A DNA stretch of 64,000 nucleotides from Marinobacter sp. es.048 (GCF_900188435.1 NZ_FYFA01000001.1:558001-622000), one strand, 5' to 3'. Counted from the first letter of the stretch, positions 9,236 through 19,218 are shown. The notes: generated from the sequence alone by a model not told the origin. A program made the numbers and translations.

Positions 9236-10330
9236 ATGTGGAAACAGTGGTTGATTGCGTTGGTACTGGTGGCTGTCGCTATCGGCGGCGCCTTTGTGTA
9301 TCAGAACTTCGATGATGGGACCGCCGCCCAGAGCGGCCGCGAACGTCCCGCCAGCGCGGTTAACACTATGCTTCCGCAGATGGAGGCAGTACGGGATGTG
9401 GTCAACGCCGTTGGCAGTCTCAAAGCCCTGAACGCGGTGGAACTGACCACGGAAGTCAGTGGCCGGGTGGTGGAATTGAATCTGGAAACCGGCCGCCGGG
9501 TGGGGCAGGGCGACGTGCTGTTGCGGCTTGATGATCGACAGGCCCGGGCAGACCTGCAGGTGATCGAGGCGCAACTGGCGGATGCCCGCCGACAGCTTGA
9601 AAGGGCACAGCGGTTGCGCTCGAACAACAGTATTTCCCAGTCCCAGGTGGATCAACTGAGAACGTCAGTCGATGTCGCCGAGGCACAGCGTCAGTCAGCT
9701 CAAGTTCGTCTGGAAAACCACCGGATTGAGGCGCCGTTTGCCGGTGTGGTCGGGTTGAGTGACATCAGCGTCGGCGCCTACATTACTGCCGGAACCTCGG
9801 TGACTACCCTGGATACCACCGATCGTATGGAACTGGGCTTTTCGATCCCGGAGCGTTTCCTGGGGCAGGTGAGTCTCGGGCAAGAGGTAAGAGGCGCATC
9901 GCCGGCCTATCCGGACCAGACCTTTTCCGGTCAGCTGGTGGAGTTGGGTTCCAGGGTTAGTGAGTTGAGTCGTTCGCTGCCCGTCCGGGCACTGATCGAT
10001 AATCCGGATGGCCTGCTCCGGCCGGGTCAGTTCATGTCTGCGACGCTAACGCTCCGGGAACGGCAAGCACTGGTAATCCCCGAACAGGCGGTGATGATCC
10101 GGGGTGATGAGCAATATGTGTTTGTGGCGGAAGATGGTGTGGCCCGGCGGGTGTCGGTGAACCTGGGGTCGCGCATGCCCGGTTTTGTGGAAGTTTCGAA
10201 CGGTTTGAGCCAGGAAGACCCGGTGATCGTGACCGGCCAGGATCGGCTCAGCAGTGGGGATCGGGTTCGGGTATTGGAAGACGACAAAGCCATTCCCGAG
10301 AACCGTTTTATCACGGCCAAGAAGTCGTAA
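9236..10330 (+). CDS. RND efflux periplasmic adaptor (membrane fusion protein)
   Basis: This 364-aa protein links an inner-membrane RND pump to an outer-membrane channel. It has an N-terminal membrane anchor (about 5-22), a lipoyl/barrel-sandwich half (ELTTEVSGRVVELNLETGRRV, GDVLLRLDDRQARADL), an alpha-helical hairpin (about 100-150), the second lipoyl half (IEAPFAGVVGLSDISVGAYI) and beta-barrel/membrane-proximal domains. There is no lipidation cysteine; anchoring is by a TM helix. The pump gene starts 3 bases after its stop. No TolC-type gene follows, so an unlinked outer-membrane channel is presumably used. Confidence 0.93.
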   Translation: MWKQWLIALVLVAVAIGGAFVYQNFDDGTAAQSGRERPASAVNTMLPQMEAVRDVVNAVGSLKALNAVELTTEVSGRVVELNLETGRRVGQGDVLLRLDDRQARADLQVIEAQLADARRQLERAQRLRSNNSISQSQVDQLRTSVDVAEAQRQSAQVRLENHRIEAPFAGVVGLSDISVGAYITAGTSVTTLDTTDRMELGFSIPERFLGQVSLGQEVRGASPAYPDQTFSGQLVELGSRVSELSRSLPVRALIDNPDGLLRPGQFMSATLTLRERQALVIPEQAVMIRGDEQYVFVAEDGVARRVSVNLGSRMPGFVEVSNGLSQEDPVIVTGQDRLSSGDRVRVLEDDKAIPENRFITAKKS

Positions 10331-10333
10331 CCG

Positions 10334-13300
10334 GTGGTCCTCTCTGACGTTTCCATCAAGCGGCCGGTGTTCGCAACGGTCCTCAGTCTTCTGATCGTGG
10401 TGTTCGGTCTGGCAGCCCTGATGGGACTGCCGGTGCGCGAGTATCCGGACATTGACCCACCCGTTGTTTCCATCTCCACCGACTACACCGGCGCAGCAGC
10501 CGAGGTGGTGGATACTCAGATTACCCAGGTGATAGAGGGTGCCATCAGTGGCATTGAGGGTATTCGGTCTATCGAATCATCCACCGAGCAGGGCGAATCC
10601 CGAACCAGTATTGAATTTACCACGGCCCGGGATGTGGATATCGCCGCCAATGATGTCCGTGATGCGGTGTCCCGGGTGGCCAACCAGTTGCCAGACGAAG
10701 CCGATCCACCAGTGGTGCGTAAGGCGGATTCCGATGCACGCCCGATGATGTGGGTGACCCTGCGCAGTGATGTCTGGGACAGTGCCGAATTGAGTGACTT
10801 TGCCGACCGGGTCCTGGCGGACAGGTTGTCGGTACTCGATGGTGTTGCCGACGTGCGTATCGGCGGCGAACGGCGCTATGCCATCCGGGTCTGGCTGGAT
10901 CGCGAACGTCTTGCGGCCCGGGATATAACCGTTGCAGAAGTCGAACGGGCCCTGCGTGCCAACAACGTGGAGCTGCCGGCCGGATCGGTGGATTCGTCCA
11001 CCCGGAATTTCACCGTGCGGGCCGAGGGCCGGCTGTCGAACGTGGAACAATTCCGGGAGCTGGTGATTCGCCGGGATGGCAATGATCTGTTGCGCCTGGG
11101 CGAGGTGGCCAATGTCCAGATGGGTGTGGAGTCGGATGTAAGCCGCCTGCGCGCGAATGGCCAGACCGCCATCGGCATGGGGATTATCCGCCAGTCCAAG
11201 GCCAACACCGTGGCGGTTTCCGATGCCGTCCGCGCCGAGCTGGAGAAGATCCGGGAGACACTGCCACCGGAAGTCACCATCGCGGAAAGCTACGACGAAT
11301 CCATTTTCATCCGGGCTTCCATCAAGGAAGTCGTCACCACGCTCGCCATTGCGGTGTCCCTGGTTATCCTGGTTATCTTCCTGTTCCTGCGCTCCTGGCG
11401 GGCTACCCTCATTCCCGCGGTGACCATTCCGGTTGCGGTGATTGGTGCCTTTATCGGTCTCGGCTTCCTGGGTTTTTCCGTCAACGTACTGACCCTGCTG
11501 GCGGTGATTCTTGCCATCGGACTGGTGGTGGACGATGCCATCGTAATGCTGGAAAACATCCAGCGCCGGATTGACGAGGGTGAGCCTCCGTTGCTTGCCG
11601 CCTACCGGGGCGCGAAGCAGGTCGCCTTTGCCGTGATAGCGACCACTCTGACCCTCGTAGCGGTGTTCGTTCCTATCTCCTTCATGGGCGGCAACATTGG
11701 CCGGCTGTTTGCCGAATTCGGCTTTACCCTGGCGGCGGCAGTGGTATTTTCGAGCCTCGTGGCCCTGACCCTGGCACCGATGCTGTGTTCCAAGTGGCTC
11801 AGGCACAGCCCCGAATCGGCAGAAGGGCATCGTCTCTGGGCCGCGAGCGAAAAAGTCCTGGATGGCCTGACCAATGGTTACCGCAGGCTGTTGGAGTTTT
11901 CCCTGAGGCAGCCGGGATTATTACTGGGCCTGGGACTTGTCGGCCTGGTCATTACCGCCGTGGTTTATCCGAAATTGCCCCAGGAGCTGGCGCCAACCGA
12001 AGACCGGGCCGTGATCATCATGCCGACCAGCGCGCCCAGGGGTTCGACGGTGGAGTACACCGATCATTACGTTCGGCAGGTGGAAGAAACACTGCTGCCC
12101 TACCTGGATGAAGGCATCGCCAACCGTTTGCTCGCTATCGTCGGATTCCGCAATGAAGAGGACAACGCCTTCATGATCATGGGCCTGGTGCCCTGGGAAG
12201 AGCGTGATATCAAGCAGCAGGAGGTGACCAGCGAAATCCGCAGAAAGTTGGCTGATGTGTCCGGCATTCGAACTGTGGCCGTCAATCCGGCGGGTCTGGG
12301 CCAGAGGGGATTCAGCCAGGCCATCGAGTTTGTGGTGGCCGGTCCGGACTATGAGTCGGTTCAGGCCTGGAGTCAGGAGATCGTGGAGCGCGCCAAGGAA
12401 AACCCGAATCTCCAGAACCTGGATACCGATTTCGAGCTGACCCGACCGGAACTGAGGGTGAATATCGACCGGGAGCGGGCCGCGGATCTGGATATCACGG
12501 TAGAGGACGTGGGCCTTACCTTGCAGACCATGCTGGCTTCCCGGCAGGTAACCACATACATCGATCGAGGCCGGGAATACGATGTAATTATTCAGGCGGA
12601 AGACGCGAACCGGGCAACGCCTGAAGACCTCGGCCAGATTTTCCTGCGGCCCCGGGAGGGCGGTAACCTTATTCCATTGCAGGCGCTGGTTTCCGTGCAG
12701 GAAATCGGTGCCAATCCGGATCTCCGGCGCATCGACCGCCTGCCCGCCGTGGTGATCAGTGCGTCTATGGCGGACGGTTACGACCTGGGTTCTGCATTGA
12801 CCTACCTGAACAACCTGGCTGTGGATAACCTGCCTCCGGAAGCCCGCATCAGCTACAAGGGCCTGAGCCGGGAATTCCAGGAATCCTCGGCCGCCATCTA
12901 CGTTACCTTTGCCCTGGCTTTTGTCATTGTGTTCCTGGTGTTAGCGGCCCAGTTTGAAAGCTGGATCCATCCGCTGATCATCATGCTGTCGGTACCACTG
13001 GCGGTGACCGGGGCTCTGCTGGCGCTCTGGTGGACGGGGATCAGTCTGAACATCTACAGCCAGATCGGTATCATCATGTTGCTGGGGTTGATGGCCAAGA
13101 ACGGGATACTGATCGTGGAGTTTGCCAATCAGCTTCGGGATAAAGGCTATGAGGTGCGGGAAGCCATTCTCGAGGGTGCCTGCCTGCGTTTCCGTCCGGT
13201 ACTGATGACCACCATATCGACGATTTTCGGTGCCGTGCCCCTGGTGATTGCAACCGGCGCCGGGGCCGAGAGCCGGGAGTCTATTGGTGTGGTAATTCTG

Positions 13301-13480
13301 GGTGGGCTGATCTTCGCTACCACGCTGACACTGTTCATCATACCGGTGCTGTATAACCTGTTGGCGCGGTTTGCCAAATCTTCCAATGCAGTGGAGAAGG
13401 AACTGGAGCGCCAGGCTTCGGGCCAGGCTGGTGGCACAGGGCTGGCGGCAGCGCCGCAGAAACGCGCGGATGATTTCTGA
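10334..13480 (+). CDS. RND efflux pump permease (HAE1/AcrB-like)
   Basis: This 1048-aa inner-membrane proton antiporter exports hydrophobic or amphiphilic compounds. The N-terminus LSDVSIKRPVFATVLSLLIV and PVREYPDIDPPVVSISTDY are family hallmarks. The proton-relay Asp pair lies in AIGLVVDDAIVMLENI, with a second TM half containing MLLGLMAKNGILIVEFANQLR. Twelve TM segments and two large periplasmic loops fit the usual length (~1030-1050 aa). The start is GTG at 10334, three bases after the adaptor stop, indicating tight coupling. Substrate range cannot be inferred. It converges on the EAL gene with a 12-bp gap. Confidence 0.95.
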   Translation: MVLSDVSIKRPVFATVLSLLIVVFGLAALMGLPVREYPDIDPPVVSISTDYTGAAAEVVDTQITQVIEGAISGIEGIRSIESSTEQGESRTSIEFTTARDVDIAANDVRDAVSRVANQLPDEADPPVVRKADSDARPMMWVTLRSDVWDSAELSDFADRVLADRLSVLDGVADVRIGGERRYAIRVWLDRERLAARDITVAEVERALRANNVELPAGSVDSSTRNFTVRAEGRLSNVEQFRELVIRRDGNDLLRLGEVANVQMGVESDVSRLRANGQTAIGMGIIRQSKANTVAVSDAVRAELEKIRETLPPEVTIAESYDESIFIRASIKEVVTTLAIAVSLVILVIFLFLRSWRATLIPAVTIPVAVIGAFIGLGFLGFSVNVLTLLAVILAIGLVVDDAIVMLENIQRRIDEGEPPLLAAYRGAKQVAFAVIATTLTLVAVFVPISFMGGNIGRLFAEFGFTLAAAVVFSSLVALTLAPMLCSKWLRHSPESAEGHRLWAASEKVLDGLTNGYRRLLEFSLRQPGLLLGLGLVGLVITAVVYPKLPQELAPTEDRAVIIMPTSAPRGSTVEYTDHYVRQVEETLLPYLDEGIANRLLAIVGFRNEEDNAFMIMGLVPWEERDIKQQEVTSEIRRKLADVSGIRTVAVNPAGLGQRGFSQAIEFVVAGPDYESVQAWSQEIVERAKENPNLQNLDTDFELTRPELRVNIDRERAADLDITVEDVGLTLQTMLASRQVTTYIDRGREYDVIIQAEDANRATPEDLGQIFLRPREGGNLIPLQALVSVQEIGANPDLRRIDRLPAVVISASMADGYDLGSALTYLNNLAVDNLPPEARISYKGLSREFQESSAAIYVTFALAFVIVFLVLAAQFESWIHPLIIMLSVPLAVTGALLALWWTGISLNIYSQIGIIMLLGLMAKNGILIVEFANQLRDKGYEVREAILEGACLRFRPVLMTTISTIFGAVPLVIATGAGAESRESIGVVILGGLIFATTLTLFIIPVLYNLLARFAKSSNAVEKELERQASGQAGGTGLAAAPQKRADDF

Positions 13481-13492
13481 AGGACCTGGTGA

Positions 13493-14758
13493 TTACAGGG
13501 TGGCCGGGAATTCCAGCTGGCCACCGAACATTTCATCAGGGTGGATGTCGACACAAAAGACTTGTTGCCCTGGCAGTATGGTTGAAAGTGTCACTGTGCG
13601 TTTTGCGTCTGGAAGACCGACGTAGGGGCGACAACTGCTGATGTGCTGAGGCCGTTCAAGGGCATTACGGAAGTATTCCCGGTGTGTCCACTGAGCGCCG
13701 GCGGAGTGATACAGCGGATTGAATTTTCCACGATGGATATCCGGATTGGCGCGCGCCAGGTTGCCCTGTTGAATGCCCTGTGGGTTGAGCAGGAAACACC
13801 GTTTCACGCCGTCCACTTCCAACAGCTTGCTACAGGCGGTGTTGAACGGTAGCTCCCGGCTCAGGGAATGGCAGGCTTCCAGAATTTCGAAGCGCAGAAG
13901 GCGAAAATAGCTCTCCTGGTCCTGAATATCCTGGGCTGAAGATTCACTGGAATCGGCAATGATTCGCTTCAATGCCTGTTCCGTAACTTCCTGCTCATGA
14001 TCATGCAGGCTGGTTGGCCGGGCAAACAGGAAGCCCTGCAGCAGATCGGCTTCGGTTTGAAGAGCGATGTGGCCTTGGGTGCTGTTCTCGATTCCCTCCA
14101 GAAGCACAAGACTGCCGCTTTCACGGATCATCTTTACCAGACTTTCCAGAAGCATTCTGGCCCGACTGTTATTCTCCGCATTGACCAACAGGCTCCGGTC
14201 CAGTTTTACGATGAGCGGATTGATGCGCCACAAACGCTCGAAATTGGAATCGCCCATACCAAAATCATCAATGGCAATCTGAAAACCGTGTGCCTTCGCC
14301 TTGAGAATGAATTCCAGTAGCGCGGTTGGGTTGTCGGATGCGGTTTCCACCAGTTCCAGAACCACTTTCTCGGGATCGATTCCGCTGCTCTGACATTGCA
14401 GAGTGAGTTTCTCGAGCGAGGCTTCCGGATGGATGCAGGTGCCAGGATTGATATTCAGGAACAGCCATACAGCCTGAGAGCTGACAGCAAAGTTATCCAG
14501 GTGAAGCTGCAACAGATATCTGTCCAGTTCTGGAGTCTGGTTATTCTCCTCGGCTTGCTCGAACAGCTTGAAGGGAGAGATGCTTTCGTTGTTCTTTCTG
14601 ACCCGGACCAGAGCCTCGTAGCCAACCAGTTTTCGATGGGTCGGACTCAGTATCGGCTGGTAAACAGAACTGAAATCATAGTCGTCGATGATCTTCGGGG
14701 TGCGGGTTATTTCGGCTCCGCGATAGATGCGCCGTGGAAGTCGGACTACGCTGCTCAT
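13493..14758 (-). CDS. EAL-domain c-di-GMP phosphodiesterase with C-terminal PDC/Cache-like domain
   Basis: The 421-aa protein begins with an EAL domain (about 28-250) in which the catalytic set looks intact: E48 in YEALVR, N102 in LNINP, E135 in LELVET, D164-D165 in IDDFG, K185 in VKLDRS, E221 in LLEGIE and Q241 in LLQGF. It should hydrolyse c-di-GMP to pGpG. Residues ~290-421 (WTHREYFRNAL, CRPYVGL, RTVTLSTILPG) resemble a PDC/Cache ligand-binding fold. No TM segment or signal peptide is visible, so this sensor-like domain appears to be cytoplasmic, which is unusual. Single-gene unit on the minus strand. Confidence 0.85.
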   Translation of the reverse strand: MSSVVRLPRRIYRGAEITRTPKIIDDYDFSSVYQPILSPTHRKLVGYEALVRVRKNNESISPFKLFEQAEENNQTPELDRYLLQLHLDNFAVSSQAVWLFLNINPGTCIHPEASLEKLTLQCQSSGIDPEKVVLELVETASDNPTALLEFILKAKAHGFQIAIDDFGMGDSNFERLWRINPLIVKLDRSLLVNAENNSRARMLLESLVKMIRESGSLVLLEGIENSTQGHIALQTEADLLQGFLFARPTSLHDHEQEVTEQALKRIIADSSESSAQDIQDQESYFRLLRFEILEACHSLSRELPFNTACSKLLEVDGVKRCFLLNPQGIQQGNLARANPDIHRGKFNPLYHSAGAQWTHREYFRNALERPQHISSCRPYVGLPDAKRTVTLSTILPGQQVFCVDIHPDEMFGGQLEFPATL

Positions 14759-14989
14759 GGTCAGGAACCTTTATACTGCCAATGGTCTGGCCATCCTGGC
14801 CTGCTGATAAAAGAGTGTCTGAACAGGTAGATAAAGCGAATTCCGTACCAGAGAGACAAAAATCAAGCAGCTAAGTATGTTTAAACCCGTCAAATAAATG
14901 AATCGCACGATCGGTTTCGGAACAACTGCACCGGATTCGGGCAGATTCTGGGCGGGAAGGTTGGCAATGCACCAAAACAGGATTTCTTG

Positions 14990-16288
14990 ATGCCATCAAA
15001 AAGTCAGTTCCGTTTGCTTGGCCAACGCCGGTTCCTGCCGTTCTACCTGACCCAGTTTTCCGGCGCCTTCAACGATAATCTGTTCAAGAACGCGCTGCTG
15101 CTGTTGATCACCTACAGCACCGGCAGCTTGATGGGGCTGTCCGTGAATGTGGTGGTTAACCTGGCGGCCTTTCTGTTCATCCTGCCGTTTTTTCTGTTTT
15201 CCGGTATTGCCGGCGAAATGGCCGACCGCTATGAAAAATCCCGGATCATCCGGAACGTGAAGCTGGCAGAGATCGTGATCATGGCCGTTGCCGCGCTTGG
15301 GCTATGGTTCGGCTGGTACGAGCTGTTGTTGGTTTTGCTGTTCCTGATGGGTACCCAGTCCACCTTCTTCGGCCCGGTGAAATACGCCATCCTGCCTCAG
15401 GTGTTGGCGGACGACGAACTGGTTGGCGGTAATGGACTGGTTGGTATGGGCACCTTTGTCGCAATTCTGCTGGGTACCATTGCTGCGGGCCTGCTGATGG
15501 GGTTTGAGACGGCTGCCCGCTTAACGGCGATAGCGGTTGTGGTGATGTCGGTACTTGGCTACCTGGCGGCGCGCCAGGTGCCGGAAACCGAACCCGACGG
15601 TTCCGGTGTCACTGTGCGTTTCCGGCCGGTGGTGGAAACCTGGAGGCTGATGGCCCTGGCGGCCGAGCGTCGCCAGGTGTTGCTGGCGGTGTTGACCATC
15701 TCCTGGTTCTGGTTTCTTGGCGCTGCTTACTTGACCCAGTTTCCCAATTTTGCCCGCACCAATCTGCTGGGCGACGAAACCGTTGTGACCCTTTTGCTGT
15801 CCATGTTCACAATTGGCATTTCCATCGGCGCCATGATGTGTGAGCGGCTCACCAAACACCGCATTACCCTGGCGCCTGTGCCCTGGGGGGCTCTGGGGCT
15901 GAGTCTGTTCGGGGTTGATCTGTATTTTGCGGTGCCAGACGATCCCGTGGCCTCCACCTGGTTGACGCTGTTGACCGATCCCGTGTACCTGAGGGTGTTA
16001 ATGGATCTGGTCGGTATCGGGATCTGCGGTGGTCTTTTCATCGTGCCTCTGTACGCCTTTATCCAGCACGAAACTCCACGAGCCAAACGTGCCCGCATCA
16101 TTGCCGCGCTGAATGTCATCAACGCGTTGTTCATGGTGGTGAGTGCCCTGGCAGGAATTCTGGTGCTGGGTGCGTTGGAGGTCAGCATTCCAGGGTTTTT
16201 CCTGCTGCTCTCGCTCCTGAACGGAGTGGTGTTACTGGTAGTCTGGCGCCTTCAACGCAAAACAGCCTGGAGTTCTGTGGATAAATAA
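14990..16288 (+). CDS. MFS transporter, LplT-like
   Basis: This 432-aa, roughly 12-TM major facilitator starts with FLPFYLTQFSGAFNDNLFKN, the N-terminal signature of lysophospholipid transporter LplT and of the MFS half of Aas-type acyltransferase fusions. Those proteins flip lysophospholipids across the inner membrane for re-acylation; here no acyltransferase domain follows, so the exact substrate is uncertain. The ATG at 14990 is preceded by AGGA at suitable spacing; a TTG one codon upstream is an alternative. Its last codons contain a TGTGGATAA DnaA-box sequence. Confidence 0.85.
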   Translation: MPSKSQFRLLGQRRFLPFYLTQFSGAFNDNLFKNALLLLITYSTGSLMGLSVNVVVNLAAFLFILPFFLFSGIAGEMADRYEKSRIIRNVKLAEIVIMAVAALGLWFGWYELLLVLLFLMGTQSTFFGPVKYAILPQVLADDELVGGNGLVGMGTFVAILLGTIAAGLLMGFETAARLTAIAVVVMSVLGYLAARQVPETEPDGSGVTVRFRPVVETWRLMALAAERRQVLLAVLTISWFWFLGAAYLTQFPNFARTNLLGDETVVTLLLSMFTIGISIGAMMCERLTKHRITLAPVPWGALGLSLFGVDLYFAVPDDPVASTWLTLLTDPVYLRVLMDLVGIGICGGLFIVPLYAFIQHETPRAKRARIIAALNVINALFMVVSALAGILVLGALEVSIPGFFLLLSLLNGVVLLVVWRLQRKTAWSSVDK

Positions 16289-16583
16289 TTGGACAACCTA
16301 CGGAAAGCTTCTGGATTACTTTCTTTAAACTATTATAAAACAATTAGTTAAGGGTTTTTTTGGGTGATTAATAAGTAGTCTTGCATGTGGATAACTTTCT
16401 TGAAAACTTTTCTGAGAAGAGTGATCCAAGCCTATGAAAAGCCGTAGATTTCGGTTTTCCACTATCCAGTTGACGCCCGGAAAAGTCCCCATTTGAGTCC
16501 TTACCAGGCCGCTGCTGCTTTCAACGTGGTTCGTCTCTGGTTAAAATTTGCACATCCTGACTGCAATTTCCCGGGTGAGGCGT
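16276..16583. other. A+T-rich stretch with DnaA-box-like sites upstream of mnmG
   Basis: The 339-bp gap between the MFS gene and mnmG is unusually A+T-rich around 16312-16410. Perfect TGTGGATAA DnaA boxes lie at 16276-16284 (overlapping the MFS gene end) and 16386-16394, with a one-mismatch box (TTTTCCACT) at 16455-16463. In E. coli oriC sits beside mnmG (gidA), while in pseudomonads it lies between rpmH and dnaA, just outside this window. This could be a secondary DnaA-binding region or DnaA control of mnmG rather than the origin. No coding capacity was recognised. Confidence 0.4.
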
Positions 16584-16589
16584 TATACT
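16561..16589 (+). promoter_or_regulatory. Putative mnmG promoter
   Basis: A good -10 hexamer TATACT (16584-16589) lies 17 nt downstream of a weak -35 CTGCAA (16561-16566). It would give a short leader of about 30 nt to the mnmG GTG. The -35 is poor, so confidence is moderate. Confidence 0.45.
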
Positions 16590-16627
16590 CGCCGCCCTAT
16601 TTTATCCCCCGATTTCCGAGGTGAGCT

Positions 16628-18514
16628 GTGGATTTTCCGACCCGTTTCGATGTCATTGTCATTGGTGGTGGCCATGCCGGCACCGAGGCCGCGCTGGCGG
16701 CTGCACGTATGGGTTCCCAAACCCTGCTGCTGACCCACAACATTGAGACCCTGGGCCAGATGTCCTGCAACCCGGCCATCGGCGGTATTGGTAAAAGCCA
16801 TCTGGTGAAAGAAATTGATGCCCTCGGTGGCGCCATGGCTGAAGCCACCGATAAGGCCGGTATCCAGTTCCGGGTATTGAACAGTCGCAAGGGGCCGGCC
16901 GTGCGCGCCACCCGTGCGCAGGCTGATCGCGTTCTCTACAAGGCGGCCATCCGCCATACCCTGGAGAGCCAGCCGAACCTGACCCTGTTCCAGCAGGCGG
17001 CGGACGACCTGATTGTGGAAAACGACCAGGTGACCGGTGTCGTTACCCAGACCGGCATCCGCTTCAATGCCAGGACCGTGGTGCTCACCACCGGTACCTT
17101 CCTCGGCGGTGTTATCCACATTGGTATGCAACACCATGCCGGTGGCCGTGCCGGTGATGCACCGGCCAATGCGCTTGCCCAGCGCCTGCGGGAGCTGCCC
17201 TTCAACGTTGGTCGTCTGAAAACCGGCACGCCCCCGCGGATTGATGCCCGGTCTGTGGATTTTTCGGTAATGCAGGAGCAGTGGGGTGATGACCCTACGC
17301 CCGTGATGTCGTTTATCGGCAGCCGTAGCCAGCACCCGGAACAGGTCTGCTGCTATGTGACCCGAACCACCGAACAGACCCACGATATTATCCGCAGCGG
17401 TTTCGACCGTTCGCCGATGTTTGCTGGCAGCATTGAAGGGGTGGGCCCCCGCTATTGCCCGTCCATCGAGGACAAGGTGAACCGGTTTGCCGACAAGGAT
17501 TCCCATCAGATCTTTGTGGAACCGGAAGGATTGACCACCAACGAGCTCTACCCGAATGGCATTTCCACCAGCCTGCCGTTCGATATCCAGTTGGCGGCGG
17601 TGCGTTCGATTCCCGGCTTTGAAAATGCCCATATTACCCGGCCAGGTTACGCTATCGAATACGATTACCTGAATCCGCAGGACCTGCGCCATACCCTGGA
17701 AACCAAGTTCATCCAGGGCCTGTATTTTGCTGGCCAGATCAATGGCACCACCGGCTATGAAGAAGCCGGGGCCCAGGGGCTGCTGGCCGGGATCAACGCC
17801 GCCCTGCGCGCCCAGGAAAAAGACGAATGGTACCCGCGCCGGGACGAGGCCTACCTGGGCGTGCTGGTGGATGACCTGATCACCATGGGCACCTCCGAGC
17901 CCTACCGTATGTTTACCAGCCGCGCCGAGTATCGCCTGATCCTGCGCGAGGACAACGCCGATCTGCGCCTGACCGAAGCCGGTCGCAAACTCGGCCTGGT
18001 GAACGACGAGCGTTGGCAGAAGTTCAATGACAAGCGTGAGGCGATCTCAACGGAACGCAGTCGCCTTGAGGCCACCCGTATTCATCCGAATACCGAAGCC
18101 GGTGAGCGGGCCAACGGCTTTCTCAAGCAGCCGATGACCCGGGATCAGTCCCTGGCGGAACTGCTGCGCCGCCCGGAGGTTGTCTACAGCCACATCGCCG
18201 AGATTGGTGCCGAGCAGGCCGATGATCCGGTGGTTGCGGACCAGGTGGAAATCGAGATCAAGTACGAGGGCTACATTTCCCGTCAGACCGACGAGATCGA
18301 GCGGCTGCGCAAAAATGAAAACACCGCCCTGCCGGTGGATCTTGATTACGAGGTGATCGGCGGCCTGTCCAACGAGATCAAGCAGAAGCTCAAGACCGTG
18401 CGGCCGGAAACCGTGGCCCAGGCCTCACGGATTCAGGGCGTCACTCCGGCGGCTGTCAGCCAGATTCTGGTACATCTGAAGAAGCGCGATCTGCTGCGCA
18501 AACAGTCGGCCTGA
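16628..18514 (+). CDS. mnmG: tRNA uridine-5-carboxymethylaminomethyl modification enzyme MnmG (GidA)
   Basis: MnmG is the FAD- and methylenetetrahydrofolate-dependent partner of MnmE in wobble-uridine modification. The 628-aa protein has an N-terminal Rossmann FAD motif ([22 protein letters not shown]), [16 protein letters not shown] with a catalytic cysteine, [10 protein letters not shown], and [17 protein letters not shown]. The C-terminal helical domain ends with the [12 protein letters not shown] region. The start is GTG at 16628, with GAGGTGAG just upstream. It begins the mnmG-rsmG-parA-parB cluster, with rsmG starting 9 bp after its stop. Confidence 0.97.
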   Translation: MDFPTRFDVIVIGGGHAGTEAALAAARMGSQTLLLTHNIETLGQMSCNPAIGGIGKSHLVKEIDALGGAMAEATDKAGIQFRVLNSRKGPAVRATRAQADRVLYKAAIRHTLESQPNLTLFQQAADDLIVENDQVTGVVTQTGIRFNARTVVLTTGTFLGGVIHIGMQHHAGGRAGDAPANALAQRLRELPFNVGRLKTGTPPRIDARSVDFSVMQEQWGDDPTPVMSFIGSRSQHPEQVCCYVTRTTEQTHDIIRSGFDRSPMFAGSIEGVGPRYCPSIEDKVNRFADKDSHQIFVEPEGLTTNELYPNGISTSLPFDIQLAAVRSIPGFENAHITRPGYAIEYDYLNPQDLRHTLETKFIQGLYFAGQINGTTGYEEAGAQGLLAGINAALRAQEKDEWYPRRDEAYLGVLVDDLITMGTSEPYRMFTSRAEYRLILREDNADLRLTEAGRKLGLVNDERWQKFNDKREAISTERSRLEATRIHPNTEAGERANGFLKQPMTRDQSLAELLRRPEVVYSHIAEIGAEQADDPVVADQVEIEIKYEGYISRQTDEIERLRKNENTALPVDLDYEVIGGLSNEIKQKLKTVRPETVAQASRIQGVTPAAVSQILVHLKKRDLLRKQSA

Positions 18515-18523
18515 TCTGCGCCT

Positions 18524-19168
18524 ATGACCAAGTCACTCTGGCATAGCCAGCTCCGGGACGGACTGGCAGCAATGGGGCTGTCCCTGGATGAGGATCGGCA
18601 GGAAAAGTTGCTGGCTTTTCTGGGCCTGCTCAACAAATGGAATCGGGCGTACAATCTCACGGCGGTTCGTGATGAGCGGGAAATGGTGTCCCGGCAGCTG
18701 CTGGACAGCCTGAGCATTCTGCCCTGGGTAACCACGGATCATCTTCTGGATGTGGGTGCTGGCGGGGGTTTGCCAGGCATCCCACTGGCCATCACACTGC
18801 CGGAAAAGCGCTTCACCCTGCTCGACAGTAACGGCAAGAAAACCCGCTTTCTCAACCAGTGTGTGTTGGAGCTGGGGTTGGGTAACGTGGAGGTTATTCA
18901 TGGTCGGGCGGAGGATTGCAGCTCCGAAGAACCCTTCGCCCAGATCAGCAGTCGCGCCTTTACCGCGTTGGAGAATCTGGTGAACTGGTGTGGTGATCTA
19001 TTGGCAAATGAGGGTGAGTTCCTTGCCATGAAAGGTCAGTTTCCGGATGATGAAGTAGCTGCCCTCCCGGCTGGCTGGCAGGTAAAATCCAGCCATTCCC
19101 TGGACGTTCCCGGTGCCGATGGCGAACGCCATCTACTGGTGGTCGCCCGGGCCGCGTATTCCCGGTAG
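18524..19168 (+). CDS. rsmG: 16S rRNA (guanine527-N7)-methyltransferase RsmG (GidB)
   Basis: RsmG methylates N7 of G527 in 16S rRNA in the 530 loop; loss of the enzyme is known to give low-level streptomycin resistance in many bacteria. The 214-aa protein contains KWNRAYNLTAVRD, the SAM-binding LLDVGAGGGLPGIPLAI and SRAFTALENLVNW, all typical. It sits in the conserved mnmG-rsmG-parAB order, 50 bp before parA. Confidence 0.96.
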   Translation: MTKSLWHSQLRDGLAAMGLSLDEDRQEKLLAFLGLLNKWNRAYNLTAVRDEREMVSRQLLDSLSILPWVTTDHLLDVGAGGGLPGIPLAITLPEKRFTLLDSNGKKTRFLNQCVLELGLGNVEVIHGRAEDCSSEEPFAQISSRAFTALENLVNWCGDLLANEGEFLAMKGQFPDDEVAALPAGWQVKSSHSLDVPGADGERHLLVVARAAYSR

Positions 19169-19218
19169 TTCGGCAGTCGAATTTCTCTACCGCTAACCCA
19201 TAAACAAGGAGGCAGGAC

